Positions 8,252-19,729 of a stretch of DNA of 64,000 nt are shown in pieces (positions within the stretch are counted from its first letter, which is position 1; every line of letters begins with the position of its first letter). Below the pieces are notes generated by a model. It made no database searches, had not been told where the DNA came from, and was given only the letters and a program-made list of their open reading frames with translations. The stretch spans positions 124,001 to 188,000 of the forward strand of contig NZ_CP102830.1 in the NCBI RefSeq assembly GCF_024730785.1, written 5' to 3'. This stretch comes from Pseudomonas sp. LS44. GTDB lineage: Bacteria; Pseudomonadota; Gammaproteobacteria; Pseudomonadales; Pseudomonadaceae. The position numbers were made by a program, and so were the translations under genes.

Positions 8252-9742
8252 ATGATCATCCTCGTGGGGTCGAAGATTGACCAAGACAGTATTCAAGGCG
8301 CCCTGGGTAAACCGGAATACAGCTATTTCTTTCTGATGAAGGATTTCCTGCCAGCGCTGGAGCGCCTGGGGGAGGTCAAATTTGTCAAAAGCACGGCGGA
8401 AATCGAGGCGCTGCATCAGCACTATCGGGCCGCCGGTGAGCAGGTGCTGTTCTTCAGTTTCAGTCCACCCCACCAAGCGCCGCTGGGCTTGGCTTGCCCG
8501 ACCGTGGTGGTGTTTGCCTGGGAGTTCGATAGCCTCCCGGACGTGACCTGGGGCGACAATCCACAGAACGATTGGCGTTATGTGTTCGCCAATGTGCAGG
8601 GCGTTATTTGCACCAGCCAGGAAACGGCCGGGCTGGTGCGACAAGCCACCGGCGATGGCTTTCCACTCGCGGCGCTACCGGCGCCGGTGTGGAATCGCTA
8701 TGCGCATCTCGGCTCGCCAGCCGGCGTGCGCGTCGAGCATGGCGAGCGGCAGTTCACCTTCAACGGCATTGTCATCGACAGTCCCGTACTGGGCTTGTCG
8801 GCGGACGGCTTGGTGCGTCCGCCGCAGCCGATGCAGGCGCCCAAGTTAAAGCCAGCGCCAAGGCGCCTGGCCTTGAGCTGGCAGCACAGCAAAGCGTTAC
8901 TGCAGGGCTGGTGGCGTGAGGTTCGTCAGCCAATCGTCTCCGTCTCCGCCACCCTGCCTGCGACCAGTAAAACTGAGCCGTCGGCGGCGCAACCGAGCGC
9001 CGTTGCTGCGCCACAATCCAGCCCTGAAGTACCCACGCAACAGCTGATCGGGGTGCGTGGGGTGGTCTATACGACCGTGTTGAATCCGGCCGATAGCCGC
9101 AAGAATTGGCTCGAACTGGTGACCGCGTTCTGCTGGGCGTTCAAGGACGTCGAGGATGCCACGCTGATCGTGAAGATGACCCATCACGATCTGGAGCATT
9201 ACCGCGTCGTCTTGCTGACCCTGTTGTCGCGTTTGTCGCCGTTCCGCTGCCGAGTGATCGTCCTGCACGGCTTTCTCGACGACGCGCAGTACCAGGCGCT
9301 CATTCAAGCATCGAGCTTCTACGTGAATGCGTCGTCTGGCGAAGGCCTGTGCCTGCCGCTGATGGAGTTTCTTTCTGCAGGCAAGCCGGCCATCGCCCCC
9401 GTACATACCGCCATGGCTGACTATGTGGACGACCAATTGGCGTTTCTTCTGCAGTGTTCGCTGGAGCCATTCTGCTGGCCGCATGACCCGCGCGGCGTTT
9501 ACGTCACGCACCGCCATCGCCTCAATTGGCAGTCGCTGTTAGAGGCGTATCAAGCCAGTTACCAGACCGCGAAACAGGCGCCCGGGGACTACCGGCGCAT
9601 GTCGCGGCATGCCTACGCGAAGATGCAGGCGTTCGCCTCGATCGACGCGGTTGCCGCACCGTTGGAGGGGTTTCTGCACGGCGTCGTGCAGGTGTCTGAT
9701 CGAGCCGATTGCCAGCAGCAACGTAGCCAGGTGGCGCTATGA
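8252..9742 (+). CDS. Glycosyltransferase (GT4-like C-terminal domain), first of a tandem pair
   Basis: A 496-residue protein. The N-terminal domain (PEYSYFFLMKDFLPALERLG, then FFSFSPPHQAPLG and FAWEFDSLPD) is shared with the next gene. A Pro/Ala-rich linker covers about residues 190-260. The C-terminal domain carries NSRKNW-like and VNASSGEGLCLPLMEFLSAG (about residues 355-373), the E-x7-E nucleotide-sugar motif of GT4 enzymes. No membrane segment is seen, so it should act in the cytoplasm on sugar nucleotides. The start at 8252 is chosen because the paralogue aligns from its own ATG; AGGAG lies 13 bases upstream. From memory, P. aeruginosa has two such genes next to rmd that influence CPA. 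The exact sugar is unknown. Confidence 0.8.
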   Translation: MIILVGSKIDQDSIQGALGKPEYSYFFLMKDFLPALERLGEVKFVKSTAEIEALHQHYRAAGEQVLFFSFSPPHQAPLGLACPTVVVFAWEFDSLPDVTWGDNPQNDWRYVFANVQGVICTSQETAGLVRQATGDGFPLAALPAPVWNRYAHLGSPAGVRVEHGERQFTFNGIVIDSPVLGLSADGLVRPPQPMQAPKLKPAPRRLALSWQHSKALLQGWWREVRQPIVSVSATLPATSKTEPSAAQPSAVAAPQSSPEVPTQQLIGVRGVVYTTVLNPADSRKNWLELVTAFCWAFKDVEDATLIVKMTHHDLEHYRVVLLTLLSRLSPFRCRVIVLHGFLDDAQYQALIQASSFYVNASSGEGLCLPLMEFLSAGKPAIAPVHTAMADYVDDQLAFLLQCSLEPFCWPHDPRGVYVTHRHRLNWQSLLEAYQASYQTAKQAPGDYRRMSRHAYAKMQAFASIDAVAAPLEGFLHGVVQVSDRADCQQQRSQVAL

Positions 9743-11322
9743 AGTTGCTGGTCTATTCACAGGTCACCGCTGAGCGCATCTCCACCAGCCTGGGGTTGCC
9801 CGAGTACAGCTATTACTTCGTCCTGCGCGACTTCCTCCCGGTGCTGCAGCAGTTGGGCGAGGTGGTGGTGGTCGAGCGTCCCGAGCTCGAAGTCGACGCG
9901 CTGTACGACCAGGCCTGCGCCGCCGGCGAGGACTGTCTGTTCCTGGCGTTCTCGCCGCCGCACAAGGCGCCGTTGGGGCTGCGCTGTCCGACCATTCCGG
10001 TATTTGCCTGGGAATTCGACAGCATCCCCAATGAGTCCTGGTTGGATGAGCTGCAACAGGATTGGCGGCATGTGCTGGGTGCGTGCGGCGCTGGGATTAC
10101 CCATTCGCAAATGATCGTGCAAGCCGTGCGCAATGAGCTGGGTGCGGAGTTCCCGATCATCGCGGTGCCATCGCCGGTGTGGGACAAGTTCGCCGCCTTC
10201 CGTGCCCAGCCGCCGGGCTTGCCGTTGACCGAGCCGATCGCCATTCAGGTGTCGGCGGGTGTGGTGGTGGACAGTCGCGACGCGGCGTTGGCCTCGTACC
10301 TTTCCGGTCCAGAGGCGGCGGAAAAAGTCGCTGAGGCGATTCGCGATCATGAGCGCGCCCAGGCCGCCGCTCGCGCAGCAAGCGCGCCGATGCAGGCAGC
10401 GCGCATACAGTCGCGCCGGCAGATTACCCGGCGCTACATGGGCGAGTGGTACCTCCGTGTGCTTTGCCAGCATCTGCCGTTTTTGCCCCGGCCAGGTGCG
10501 CCAGCTGCGGCTGTTAAGGAGTCGGTTGCGCCGACCAAGCCGCCCGTGGAAGTCGTTTTTGCCCAAGGCGAAAAGCGCCTGGAACCGCGGAATACGGTGG
10601 AGCCGCCGCTCCCCTCCGCATCCGGGATAACCCCGCGGATGCCGGAATGGCGGCCGGCGGATCAGCGGCTGGAATTGTCCGGCGTGGTGTTTACCGCCCT
10701 ATTCAATCCTTACGATGGCCGTAAGAACTGGTCGGATATGTTGACCGCCTTCTGCGCCGCCTTCCGCGATATTCCTGATGCCACGCTGGTATTCAAACTG
10801 GGCCACCATGAATACCAATCGGCCATGCACGGCATGTTGATTTGTTTGGCGCGGATGCCCAGTTTTCAGTGCCGGGTGGTGATCCTGCATGGTTATCTGC
10901 AAGGCGAAAACTTCGACAACTTAATCCGCGCCAGTGCCTTTGCCGTGAATGCCTCGCATGGCGAAGGCCAATGTCTGCCGTTGATGGAGTTTCTCGCCTG
11001 TGGCAAACCGGCTATTTCCCCGAGGCATTCGGCGATGGTCGATTACCTCGATGCGGAAGTGGGTTTCGTGGTCGACAGTTGGCTGGATGCCACCGCCTGG
11101 TCCCATGACCCGCGCCTGGCCTATCGCACCCTGCGGCATCAAATCGATTGGCAATCACTGAAGACGGCTTATCGAGCCGCTTATGACTGCGCCAAACATG
11201 ATCCGGCGCGCTATGCCGAACTTTCCAGCAATGCGATTGAGCGGATGCGCGTGCATTGTTCGCGGGCCACTGCCCATTCCCGATTAACTGCGTTTCTCCA
11301 GCCGTTGGAGTTACCGGTATGA
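9739..11322 (+). CDS. Glycosyltransferase (GT4-like C-terminal domain), second of a tandem pair
   Basis: A 527-residue paralogue of the preceding gene, overlapping it by ATGA. It shares PEYSYYFVLRDFLPVLQQLG, FSPPHKAPLGLRCPT and FAWEFDSIPN in the N-terminal half. The GT4-type motif VNASHGEGQCLPLMEFLACG sits around residues 400-420. Between them is a longer variable linker rich in Ala, Arg and Pro (about residues 190-310), unlike that of its neighbour. The duplicated catalytic halves suggest two sequential sugar additions or a two-enzyme complex, but this is inference. Its TGA overlaps the ATG of the next methyltransferase gene. Confidence 0.8.
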   Translation: MKLLVYSQVTAERISTSLGLPEYSYYFVLRDFLPVLQQLGEVVVVERPELEVDALYDQACAAGEDCLFLAFSPPHKAPLGLRCPTIPVFAWEFDSIPNESWLDELQQDWRHVLGACGAGITHSQMIVQAVRNELGAEFPIIAVPSPVWDKFAAFRAQPPGLPLTEPIAIQVSAGVVVDSRDAALASYLSGPEAAEKVAEAIRDHERAQAAARAASAPMQAARIQSRRQITRRYMGEWYLRVLCQHLPFLPRPGAPAAAVKESVAPTKPPVEVVFAQGEKRLEPRNTVEPPLPSASGITPRMPEWRPADQRLELSGVVFTALFNPYDGRKNWSDMLTAFCAAFRDIPDATLVFKLGHHEYQSAMHGMLICLARMPSFQCRVVILHGYLQGENFDNLIRASAFAVNASHGEGQCLPLMEFLACGKPAISPRHSAMVDYLDAEVGFVVDSWLDATAWSHDPRLAYRTLRHQIDWQSLKTAYRAAYDCAKHDPARYAELSSNAIERMRVHCSRATAHSRLTAFLQPLELPV

Positions 11323-12167
11323 AATGGCTGAAGAAGTACTTCGGCTCTTCAGCGCCGGCGGATAACTCGCCCGTGCACAGCGCCGCCACACAGAACTGCG
11401 GCCTGGTCGATGCGGTGCGCGGGGGCTGGTTTCAGAACGACAGTGATGAGTTGTATCGCGGCTTTCCGATCAGCGCCGACGACATCGTGCTGGATGTCGG
11501 CTGCGGCGGTGGCGGGGCCAGCCAGTTCTGCGCACGGCGTGGCGCGCACCTGATTTTTACCGATTCGGACGCGGCCAAAGTCGAAGCGCTGCGCATTGCC
11601 CTGCAACACAGCGCGGCCCGCCAAATCGAGGGCATCGTGTCCGACAGCCTTCCGTTACCGCTAGCCGATGCGCACGCCAGCCGGATCATTGCGCTGGAGA
11701 TGCTCGAACATGTCGAGCGCCCGGCAGACGTCTTGAACGAACTCTATCGCGTGGGTCGCCCGGGAGCTTTGTATTTTCTTTCCGTGCCGGCCCGTGAGAG
11801 TGAACTACTCCAGCAAACCGTCGCGCCGGCTTCGCACTTTCAGGCGCCCAACCACATCAATGTGTTTTCCGCCGAGCAGTTTGCCGAACTGGTCAGCGGG
11901 GCTGGCCTGGAGATTATCGAGCGACATTCCTACGGGTTCTTCTGGGCGCTGTGGATGATGTTTTATTGGACTGCGGCCAATGCCGAAGGCCGCGATTTCA
12001 CTGGGGCCACTCATAACCAGCTGACCGCGCCGTATCCCTCATTGGTCAATGACTGGTCAGCACTTTGGCATGCAGCCATCGAGCTACCGGGCGGGCCAGC
12101 GCTGGCCGCGACCATGGATAAGACGCTACCCAAGACGCAAATAATTATTGCCCGTAAGCCTATCTAA
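11319..12167 (+). CDS. SAM-dependent class I methyltransferase, first of a tandem pair
   Basis: A 282-residue protein. The SAM-binding motif I VLDVGCGGGGASQF is near residues 57-70 and is followed by the acidic turn FTDSD. EMLEHVERPADVLNELYRVG is typical of methyltransferase type 11/23 enzymes. The ATG at 11319 overlaps the preceding TGA. The tail TLPKTQIIIARKPI closely matches that of the next gene, so the two are paralogues. In the polysaccharide cluster the likely role is O-methylation of a sugar, for instance a terminal cap; the target is not known. Confidence 0.83.
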   Translation: MKWLKKYFGSSAPADNSPVHSAATQNCGLVDAVRGGWFQNDSDELYRGFPISADDIVLDVGCGGGGASQFCARRGAHLIFTDSDAAKVEALRIALQHSAARQIEGIVSDSLPLPLADAHASRIIALEMLEHVERPADVLNELYRVGRPGALYFLSVPARESELLQQTVAPASHFQAPNHINVFSAEQFAELVSGAGLEIIERHSYGFFWALWMMFYWTAANAEGRDFTGATHNQLTAPYPSLVNDWSALWHAAIELPGGPALAATMDKTLPKTQIIIARKPI

Positions 12168-12244
12168 AAATTGGCGAAATTAAGGCCGTGCCAATTTTGC
12201 CGGCCAACAACAAATAAATAGATTCACGGGACCCGGGGGATTTA

Positions 12245-13114
12245 ATGAAAGGATCCAATGACATGCTGAGCCGTATGCGCCATTTGTTCGGTCAGGGCAA
12301 AGCACAGCCGATCGTTACCTCGTCCGATCACCCCCCAGCGAACCCTGAAACCGCTCCGGTAGCAGCCGATTTCACGTTCGAAGACGCCACCCTGAGTGGC
12401 TGGTTTCGCCATGACAGCGGCGAATTGCTGGAAGGCTTCCCGATCCATCCCGACGACCACGTGATCGATGTCGGTTGTGGCGATGGGGTGTTCATCAATT
12501 TCTGCGCCAGTCTGGGCGCGGAAGTCACCTTCGCCGATATCGATGCCGAGAAGATTGCCGCGGTTACCGAGCGCCTGCAGAACTCCAAGGCGCGCGCTGT
12601 GCACCCGCTGGTCAGCGACGCCAACCCGCTACCGCTGGCCGCTGGCTATGCCGACAAGGTCATCGCCATGGAAGTGATGGAGCATGTCGACGCACCTGCG
12701 GATTTCCTCCGCGAACTGGTGCGCATCGGCAAGCCGGGCGCCCTGTATCTGCTTAGCGTGCCGGATGCGGTCAGCGAAGGCGTGCAGCAGCAACTGGCGC
12801 CGTCGGCGCACTTCCAGAAACCCAACCACATCAACATTTTTGCCCGCGATGAGTTCGAGAAACTGGTCACCGATGCCGGGCTGATCATCGAGCGGCGGGC
12901 GTATTACGGCTTCTATTGGTCGGTGTGGTGGGCGTTCTTCTGGACCTGCAATCAAGACCTGTCGCCGCCCTGGCACCCGTTGCTGGAGAACTGGGCGCGC
13001 ACCTGGGAAGCCCTGTTGACCACCCGTGACGGTCCGCGGATCAAACAGGCGCTGGATCAAGTGATGCCCAAGAGCCAGGCGATCATTGCCCGTAAGCCTC
13101 AGGCGGCTGGGTAA
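12245..13114 (+). CDS. SAM-dependent class I methyltransferase, second of a tandem pair
   Basis: A 289-residue paralogue of the preceding methyltransferase. Motif I is VIDVGCGDGVFINF, followed by FADIDAEK and MEVMEHVDAPADFLRELVRI. The closing MPKSQAIIARKP matches its neighbour. The aromatic stretch YYGFYWSVWWAFFWTC, also seen in the first copy as YGFFWALWMMFYWT, could be a membrane-surface segment. The start at 12245 has only a G-rich stretch upstream; an internal ATG at 12263 with AAGGA is an alternative. The gap to the previous gene is 77 bp, the largest among the accessory genes. Confidence 0.82.
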   Translation: MKGSNDMLSRMRHLFGQGKAQPIVTSSDHPPANPETAPVAADFTFEDATLSGWFRHDSGELLEGFPIHPDDHVIDVGCGDGVFINFCASLGAEVTFADIDAEKIAAVTERLQNSKARAVHPLVSDANPLPLAAGYADKVIAMEVMEHVDAPADFLRELVRIGKPGALYLLSVPDAVSEGVQQQLAPSAHFQKPNHINIFARDEFEKLVTDAGLIIERRAYYGFYWSVWWAFFWTCNQDLSPPWHPLLENWARTWEALLTTRDGPRIKQALDQVMPKSQAIIARKPQAAG

Positions 13115-13118
13115 CGCC

Positions 13119-14303
13119 ATGGCCGCCACCAAGAATATGGAAATTGAATATCTGCGCGCCGTAGCGATTGGTTTGACCTTGCTCAGCCACTTGCCGAATT
13201 TATTGCCGTTTCATCAAGAATTATTGAACTCGCTGTTTCGTATTTATATGCCATGGACGGGTGTTGACCTGTTCTTTTGTATATCCGGCTATGTGGTCAG
13301 CAAGGCCTATCTCGACTCGTTCGACCAACATCGCCAACAAGGACGCTTTTGGCTGGCGGCGCAAAGCTTCTGGATTCGCCGGATCTATCGGTTATTACCT
13401 ACCGCTTGGTTATGGGTATTGATTCCGCTGGTGCTATCGATCTGTTTTAACGAGTCGAAAGCCTTCGGGACTTGGTATGAAAACCTGCAGAGTATTACTG
13501 CGGTAATCACCTTCAGCGGAAACTTGGCCAATCAGTACAACATGATCCTTGGGCCTAACTCGGTGTATTGGAGCCTGGCCCTGGAAGAGCAGTTCTATTT
13601 CATCTTCCCGCTGTTTCTGTTGCTGGTGACGACGGTCAGATGGCGGGTGGCAATTCTGCTGCTGCTGATCGCCGTGCAGTTCTGCTTCGATCGCAATCCA
13701 TTTGCCAACTCGGTGACGGCGATGGCCGCGTCGTTCCGGCTGGACGCGATGATGTGGGGCATCCTGATCTGCCTGTTTTCGCGTACGGCGACCTATCGAC
13801 AATTCGAGCCGGTGTTCCTGAGCAACTCTCCGCTCAAAGTGCTCGGGCTGAATCTGTTGTTGCTTTATATGCTCGGCGCAATTTCTGCGCAGATGATGGC
13901 CGCACCGATTGCGGTCGGTTTAATTGCCATGGTTTCGGCCATGCTGGTATTCATGGCTAGTTTCAACAGCGGTTACATCATGAGTGTGCCGTTGGTTTCT
14001 CCTGCATTGGAATGGTTAGGATCACGTTCTTACGGAATATATGTCATTCATTTCCCGGCTTATCGAATCAGCCAGGAAATCTGGCATCGCTATGCGCAAA
14101 ACAACAATATCGGCTTTAACGGCGGACTGACCATGGAGTTGCTGTTGACCGCCGCGTTTTTCATCATCGTCTTGTCTGAATTGAATTATCGATTGATCGA
14201 GCAACCGCTGCGCAAGAAAGGTGCGGAGATTGCGCGGCGGCGTTTGCGCCAGGAGCCGGGCGAAGTGCAGGCAGAAACTATTCAGCCGTTGTTGCAGCGC
14301 TAA
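13119..14303 (+). CDS. Acyltransferase family 3 (OafA/YrhL-like) membrane protein
   Basis: A 394-residue polytopic protein of the acyltransferase 3 family, which transfers acyl groups (usually acetyl) to sugars at the inner membrane. The N-terminus has IEYLRAVAIGLTLLSHLPNL with the conserved Arg and His. GVDLFFCISGYVVSKAYLD is a hallmark, followed by WIRRIYRLLPTAW and YWSLALEEQFYFIFPLFLLL. Ten or so membrane helices are apparent, and the protein ends in a basic tail. The start at 13119 lies 4 bases after the previous stop; an ATG at 13137 is possible. In this cluster it probably O-acetylates the polysaccharide or its cap. Confidence 0.85.
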   Translation: MAATKNMEIEYLRAVAIGLTLLSHLPNLLPFHQELLNSLFRIYMPWTGVDLFFCISGYVVSKAYLDSFDQHRQQGRFWLAAQSFWIRRIYRLLPTAWLWVLIPLVLSICFNESKAFGTWYENLQSITAVITFSGNLANQYNMILGPNSVYWSLALEEQFYFIFPLFLLLVTTVRWRVAILLLLIAVQFCFDRNPFANSVTAMAASFRLDAMMWGILICLFSRTATYRQFEPVFLSNSPLKVLGLNLLLLYMLGAISAQMMAAPIAVGLIAMVSAMLVFMASFNSGYIMSVPLVSPALEWLGSRSYGIYVIHFPAYRISQEIWHRYAQNNNIGFNGGLTMELLLTAAFFIIVLSELNYRLIEQPLRKKGAEIARRRLRQEPGEVQAETIQPLLQR

Positions 14304-14343
14304 ATAAAGTTGTCGGAATGCTGATGTCGCGCGGGAGAGTGGA

Positions 14344-16222
<1,879 letters not shown>

Positions 16223-16227
16223 CGGCC

Positions 16228-17667
16228 ATGCTGATTCCCGTGATCCTTTCCGGCGGGGCCGGCACGCGGCTGTGGCCAGTGTCCCGCGAAGGTCAACCGA
16301 AGCCGTTCATGGCTTTGCCGGATGGCGAGTCGCTGCTGCTCAAGACCTATCGTCGGGCGGCCGAATTGCTCACTGCGGGCGGTGAACTGGTCACCGTCAC
16401 CAACCGGGATTATTACTTTCAAAGTAAGGATCAGTTCCTTGCCGCCAAGCTGCCCCAGCAGCAGGCCCACTTCATCCTCGAGCCGATGGGCCGCAACACC
16501 GCACCGGCGATTGCCGCGGCGGCGCTGGCGCTGCGCGAGCGGCATGGCGACGACGTGACCATGGTGGTGATGCCGGCCGATCATCTGATTCAGGATCGCG
16601 AGGCCTTCCTCGCGGCGGTCAGCCAGGCCAGCGCGCTGGCCGCGGACGGCTATCTGGTGACGTTCGGCATTCGTCCGACCGCGCCGGAGACCGGCTTTGG
16701 CTATATCGAGGCCGGTGAAACGCTGGGCAGCCAGGGCGCGGCCAAGGTCGAGCGCTTTGTCGAGAAGCCTGATCTGCCGACCGCCGAGCGCTATCTGGCG
16801 AGCGGCAAGTTCCTCTGGAACTCGGGAATGTTCTGTTTCACTGCCGCCACGCTGCTGCGCGAATTGCAGCTGCATGCCCCGCAGCTGCTCGAGTTGGCGA
16901 CTGCCTGCGTGGCGGCCAGTCCGCCCCGCGAGATGGGCGCGCTGTTGCAGCAGGAGCTGGACGCCAGCCACTTCGCCGCGCTGCCGGACATTTCCATCGA
17001 CTACGCGCTGATCGAGCGCTCGACCAACGTGGCAGTGGTGCCAGGGGCGTTCGGCTGGAGCGATATCGGCTCGTGGAATGCCATGAGCGATCTGGTCGCC
17101 CCCGATGCGCAGAACAATCGGGCGACCGGCGACGCGATCTTTATCGACAGTCGCAATAACTTCGTGCAGAGCGAGGGCCGGCTGGTGGCCACGGTCGGCG
17201 TCGAGGACATGATCGTCATCGACACCGCCGACGCGATCCTAGTGGTCCGCGCCGACCGCGTGCAGGACGTGCGTCAGGTGGTCAAGCGCTTGAAGGATCG
17301 CAACCATGACGCCTACCGCCTGCACCGTACGGTGAGTCGCCCGTGGGGCACCTTCACCGTGCTGGAGGAAGACGAGCGCTTCAAGATCAAACGCATCGTG
17401 GTCAAACCCGGCGCCGCGCTGTCTCTGCAGATGCACCACCATCGCAGCGAACATTGGGTGGTGGTGCATGGCATGGCCAAGGTCACCAATGGCGAAGGCG
17501 CGCGGCTGGTCAATAGCAACGAGTCCACCTACATTCCGGCCGGGCACAAACACCGCCTGGAAAACCCAGGGGTCATCGATCTGGTGATGATCGAGGTGCA
17601 AAGCGGCGAATACCTGGGCGAGGACGATATCGTGCGTTTCGAGGATCAATACGGCAGGGTCATGTGA
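16228..17667 (+). CDS. wbpW: Mannose-1-phosphate guanylyltransferase / mannose-6-phosphate isomerase
   Basis: A 479-residue bifunctional enzyme. The N-terminal nucleotidyltransferase domain has PVILSGGAGTRLWPVSREGQ (residues 4-23) and the FVEKPDLPTAERYL substrate motif. The C-terminal cupin domain (WGTFTVLEEDERFKIKRIVV, MHHHRSEHWVVV) is the type II phosphomannose isomerase module. It makes GDP-mannose for Gmd. AAGGAG precedes the ATG, and the stop overlaps the ATG of wzm (TGATG). Paralogues such as AlgA exist in pseudomonads; the position in the CPA operon argues for WbpW. Confidence 0.92.
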   Translation: MLIPVILSGGAGTRLWPVSREGQPKPFMALPDGESLLLKTYRRAAELLTAGGELVTVTNRDYYFQSKDQFLAAKLPQQQAHFILEPMGRNTAPAIAAAALALRERHGDDVTMVVMPADHLIQDREAFLAAVSQASALAADGYLVTFGIRPTAPETGFGYIEAGETLGSQGAAKVERFVEKPDLPTAERYLASGKFLWNSGMFCFTAATLLRELQLHAPQLLELATACVAASPPREMGALLQQELDASHFAALPDISIDYALIERSTNVAVVPGAFGWSDIGSWNAMSDLVAPDAQNNRATGDAIFIDSRNNFVQSEGRLVATVGVEDMIVIDTADAILVVRADRVQDVRQVVKRLKDRNHDAYRLHRTVSRPWGTFTVLEEDERFKIKRIVVKPGAALSLQMHHHRSEHWVVVHGMAKVTNGEGARLVNSNESTYIPAGHKHRLENPGVIDLVMIEVQSGEYLGEDDIVRFEDQYGRVM

Positions 17668-18464
17668 TGGCGGTGGGCATGGCGCGCGCGGTGTGGAATT
17701 ACCGCGGCTTCGTTCTCGGCAGCGTGCAGCGCGAGTTTCAGACGCGCTATCGCAATTCGCTGCTCGGCGCGACGTGGACGATCCTCAATCCGCTGTCGAT
17801 GATCGTCGTCTACACGGTGATCTTTTCCCAGCTGATGAAGGCGCGCCTGCCCGGCGTGGATAACAGCCTCGCCTACGGCATCTACCTGTGCGCGGGAATT
17901 CTCGCCTGGGGCTTTTTCGCCGAGGTGATTGGTCGCAGTCAGGCGGTGTTCCTCGAGCACGCCAACCTGATCAAGAAGCTGAGCTTCCCGCGCATCTGCC
18001 TGCCGCTGATCGTGGTGCTGAATGCCAGCGTCAACTTCGCGATCATCTTCGCGCTGTTCCTCGGCTTTCTGCTGGTCACCGACAACTTCCCCGGCTGGGC
18101 GGTGCTCGGTGTGCTGCCGGTGCTGCTCATCCAGATCGCGCTCTCGATCGGCCTGGGCATCATCCTCGGCGTGCTCAACGTGTTCTTCCGCGACGTCGGG
18201 CAGTTCGTCGGCATCCTCCTGCAGTTCTGGTTCTGGTTCACGCCAATCGTCTATCCGCTGGCGGTACTGCCCGAACGCGTGCAGGGCTGGCTGCAGCTCA
18301 ACCCGATGGTCGCGCTGATTGCCGCGTATCAGGGGATTTTCGTCTACGGCCGCTGGCCGGATTGGCAGTCGCTGTGGCCCAGCGCCGTGCTGGCGATCGT
18401 CCTGTGTCTGCTGGGCATGCGTTTGTTCCGCAAACGCTCCGGCGAAATGGTGGATGAGCTGTGA
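17667..18464 (+). CDS. wzm: O-antigen ABC exporter permease Wzm
   Basis: A 265-residue ABC-2 type permease with about six membrane helices. The N-terminal YRNSLLGATWTILNPLSMIV is the amphipathic and first-helix signature of polysaccharide exporters. Mid-protein IILGVLNVFFRDVGQFVGIL and FWFTPIVYPL also match. It forms the inner-membrane channel that exports the undecaprenyl-linked polymer with Wzt. The start is taken as ATG 17667, overlapping the wbpW TGA; a GTG three bases earlier is possible. Confidence 0.93.
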   Translation: MAVGMARAVWNYRGFVLGSVQREFQTRYRNSLLGATWTILNPLSMIVVYTVIFSQLMKARLPGVDNSLAYGIYLCAGILAWGFFAEVIGRSQAVFLEHANLIKKLSFPRICLPLIVVLNASVNFAIIFALFLGFLLVTDNFPGWAVLGVLPVLLIQIALSIGLGIILGVLNVFFRDVGQFVGILLQFWFWFTPIVYPLAVLPERVQGWLQLNPMVALIAAYQGIFVYGRWPDWQSLWPSAVLAIVLCLLGMRLFRKRSGEMVDEL

Positions 18465-19723
18465 TGGGCAGTATTCGAGTTAACCAGCTGGGCAAGGCCT
18501 ACAAGCAATATCCGTCGCGCTGGGCACGCCTGGCCGAATGGCTGCTGCCCTTTTCACGACCACGGCATCAATTGCACTGGGTGCTGCAGGACGTGTCTTT
18601 CCAGATCCAGCCGGGTGAGGCGCTGGGCATCATCGGCATCAATGGCGCGGGTAAAAGCACCCTGCTGAAGATGATCACCGGCACCACCCAGGCCAACGCG
18701 GGCAGCATCGAGATCCACGGCCGGGTGGCCGCATTGCTGGAGTTGGGCATGGGTTTTCACCCGGATTTCAGCGGTCGTCAGAATGTCTTCATGGCCGGCC
18801 AGTTGCTGGGTTTGGGCATGGAGGAACTGCAGGCGCTGATGCCGGAGATCGAGGCATTCGCCGAGATCGGCGAGTACCTGGATCAGCCGGTGCGTACCTA
18901 TTCCAGCGGCATGCAGATGCGCCTGGCGTTCAGCGTGGCCACCGCGCGGCGCCCGGACGTGTTGATCGTCGATGAAGCGCTGTCGGTGGGCGATGCGTAC
19001 TTCCAGCACAAGAGTTTCGAGCGCATCCGCGAGTTTCGTAAGGCGGGCACCACCTTGCTGATCGTCTCCCACGATCGCCAAGCGATTCAGTCGTTATGCG
19101 ACCGGGCCATCCTGCTTGCCAACGGCCGCTTGGCGCTGGAAGGCGCGCCGGAAGAGGTGATGGATTTCTACAGCGCGATGCTCGCCGAGCGCGAGCAGCA
19201 GACCGTACGCCAGGAGCGTCTGGCCAATGGCAAGGTGCGCACGATTTCCGGCACCGGCGAGGCTGGCTTCGCCGATATCGCCTTGCTCAACGCGCACGGC
19301 CAGCGGGTCGAAGTCATCGAGGTGGGTAGCCAGGTCACCCTCGAAGTGACGATCGATGTGAAGGTCGACATCCCGCGCCTGGTGCTCGGCTTCATGATCA
19401 AGGACCGCATGGGCCAGGCCATCTATGGCATCAACACCCACCGCCTCGGGCAGGCGATGGAGCAGGTGGCTGCCGGCGAGCGGATCATCTATCGCTTCGA
19501 CTTCATGGCCGCGCTGGGCAAGGGCAACTATTCGATCGCCCTGTCACTGTCGCGCTTCGATTCGCACCTGGACACCAATTACGAATGGCGCGATTTTGCC
19601 TTGGTGTTCCATGTCATCAACGTCAAGCAGGCGGATTTCGTCGGCTGTACCTGGCTGAACTCGCACGCCACGGTGGAGCGGATCAGCAGCGCGGTTGAGC
19701 CCGCCGAACACGAGGCGCAGTAG
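18464..19723 (+). CDS. wzt: O-antigen ABC exporter ATPase Wzt with C-terminal carbohydrate-binding domain
   Basis: A 419-residue protein. The ATPase domain has Walker A GINGAGKST near residue 57, signature YSSGMQMRLAFSVA near residue 146 and Walker B VLIVDEALSVGD near residue 165. The C-terminal part, from about residue 245 (ISGTGEAGFADIALLNAHGQ and onward, beta-rich), is the extended domain that in some Wzt proteins recognises the finished or capped chain end. Its presence fits chain termination by a modification such as methylation, and two methyltransferases lie in the same cluster. The start overlaps the wzm stop as TGATG. Confidence 0.93.
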   Translation: MGSIRVNQLGKAYKQYPSRWARLAEWLLPFSRPRHQLHWVLQDVSFQIQPGEALGIIGINGAGKSTLLKMITGTTQANAGSIEIHGRVAALLELGMGFHPDFSGRQNVFMAGQLLGLGMEELQALMPEIEAFAEIGEYLDQPVRTYSSGMQMRLAFSVATARRPDVLIVDEALSVGDAYFQHKSFERIREFRKAGTTLLIVSHDRQAIQSLCDRAILLANGRLALEGAPEEVMDFYSAMLAEREQQTVRQERLANGKVRTISGTGEAGFADIALLNAHGQRVEVIEVGSQVTLEVTIDVKVDIPRLVLGFMIKDRMGQAIYGINTHRLGQAMEQVAAGERIIYRFDFMAALGKGNYSIALSLSRFDSHLDTNYEWRDFALVFHVINVKQADFVGCTWLNSHATVERISSAVEPAEHEAQ

Positions 19724-19729
19724 CCCACC

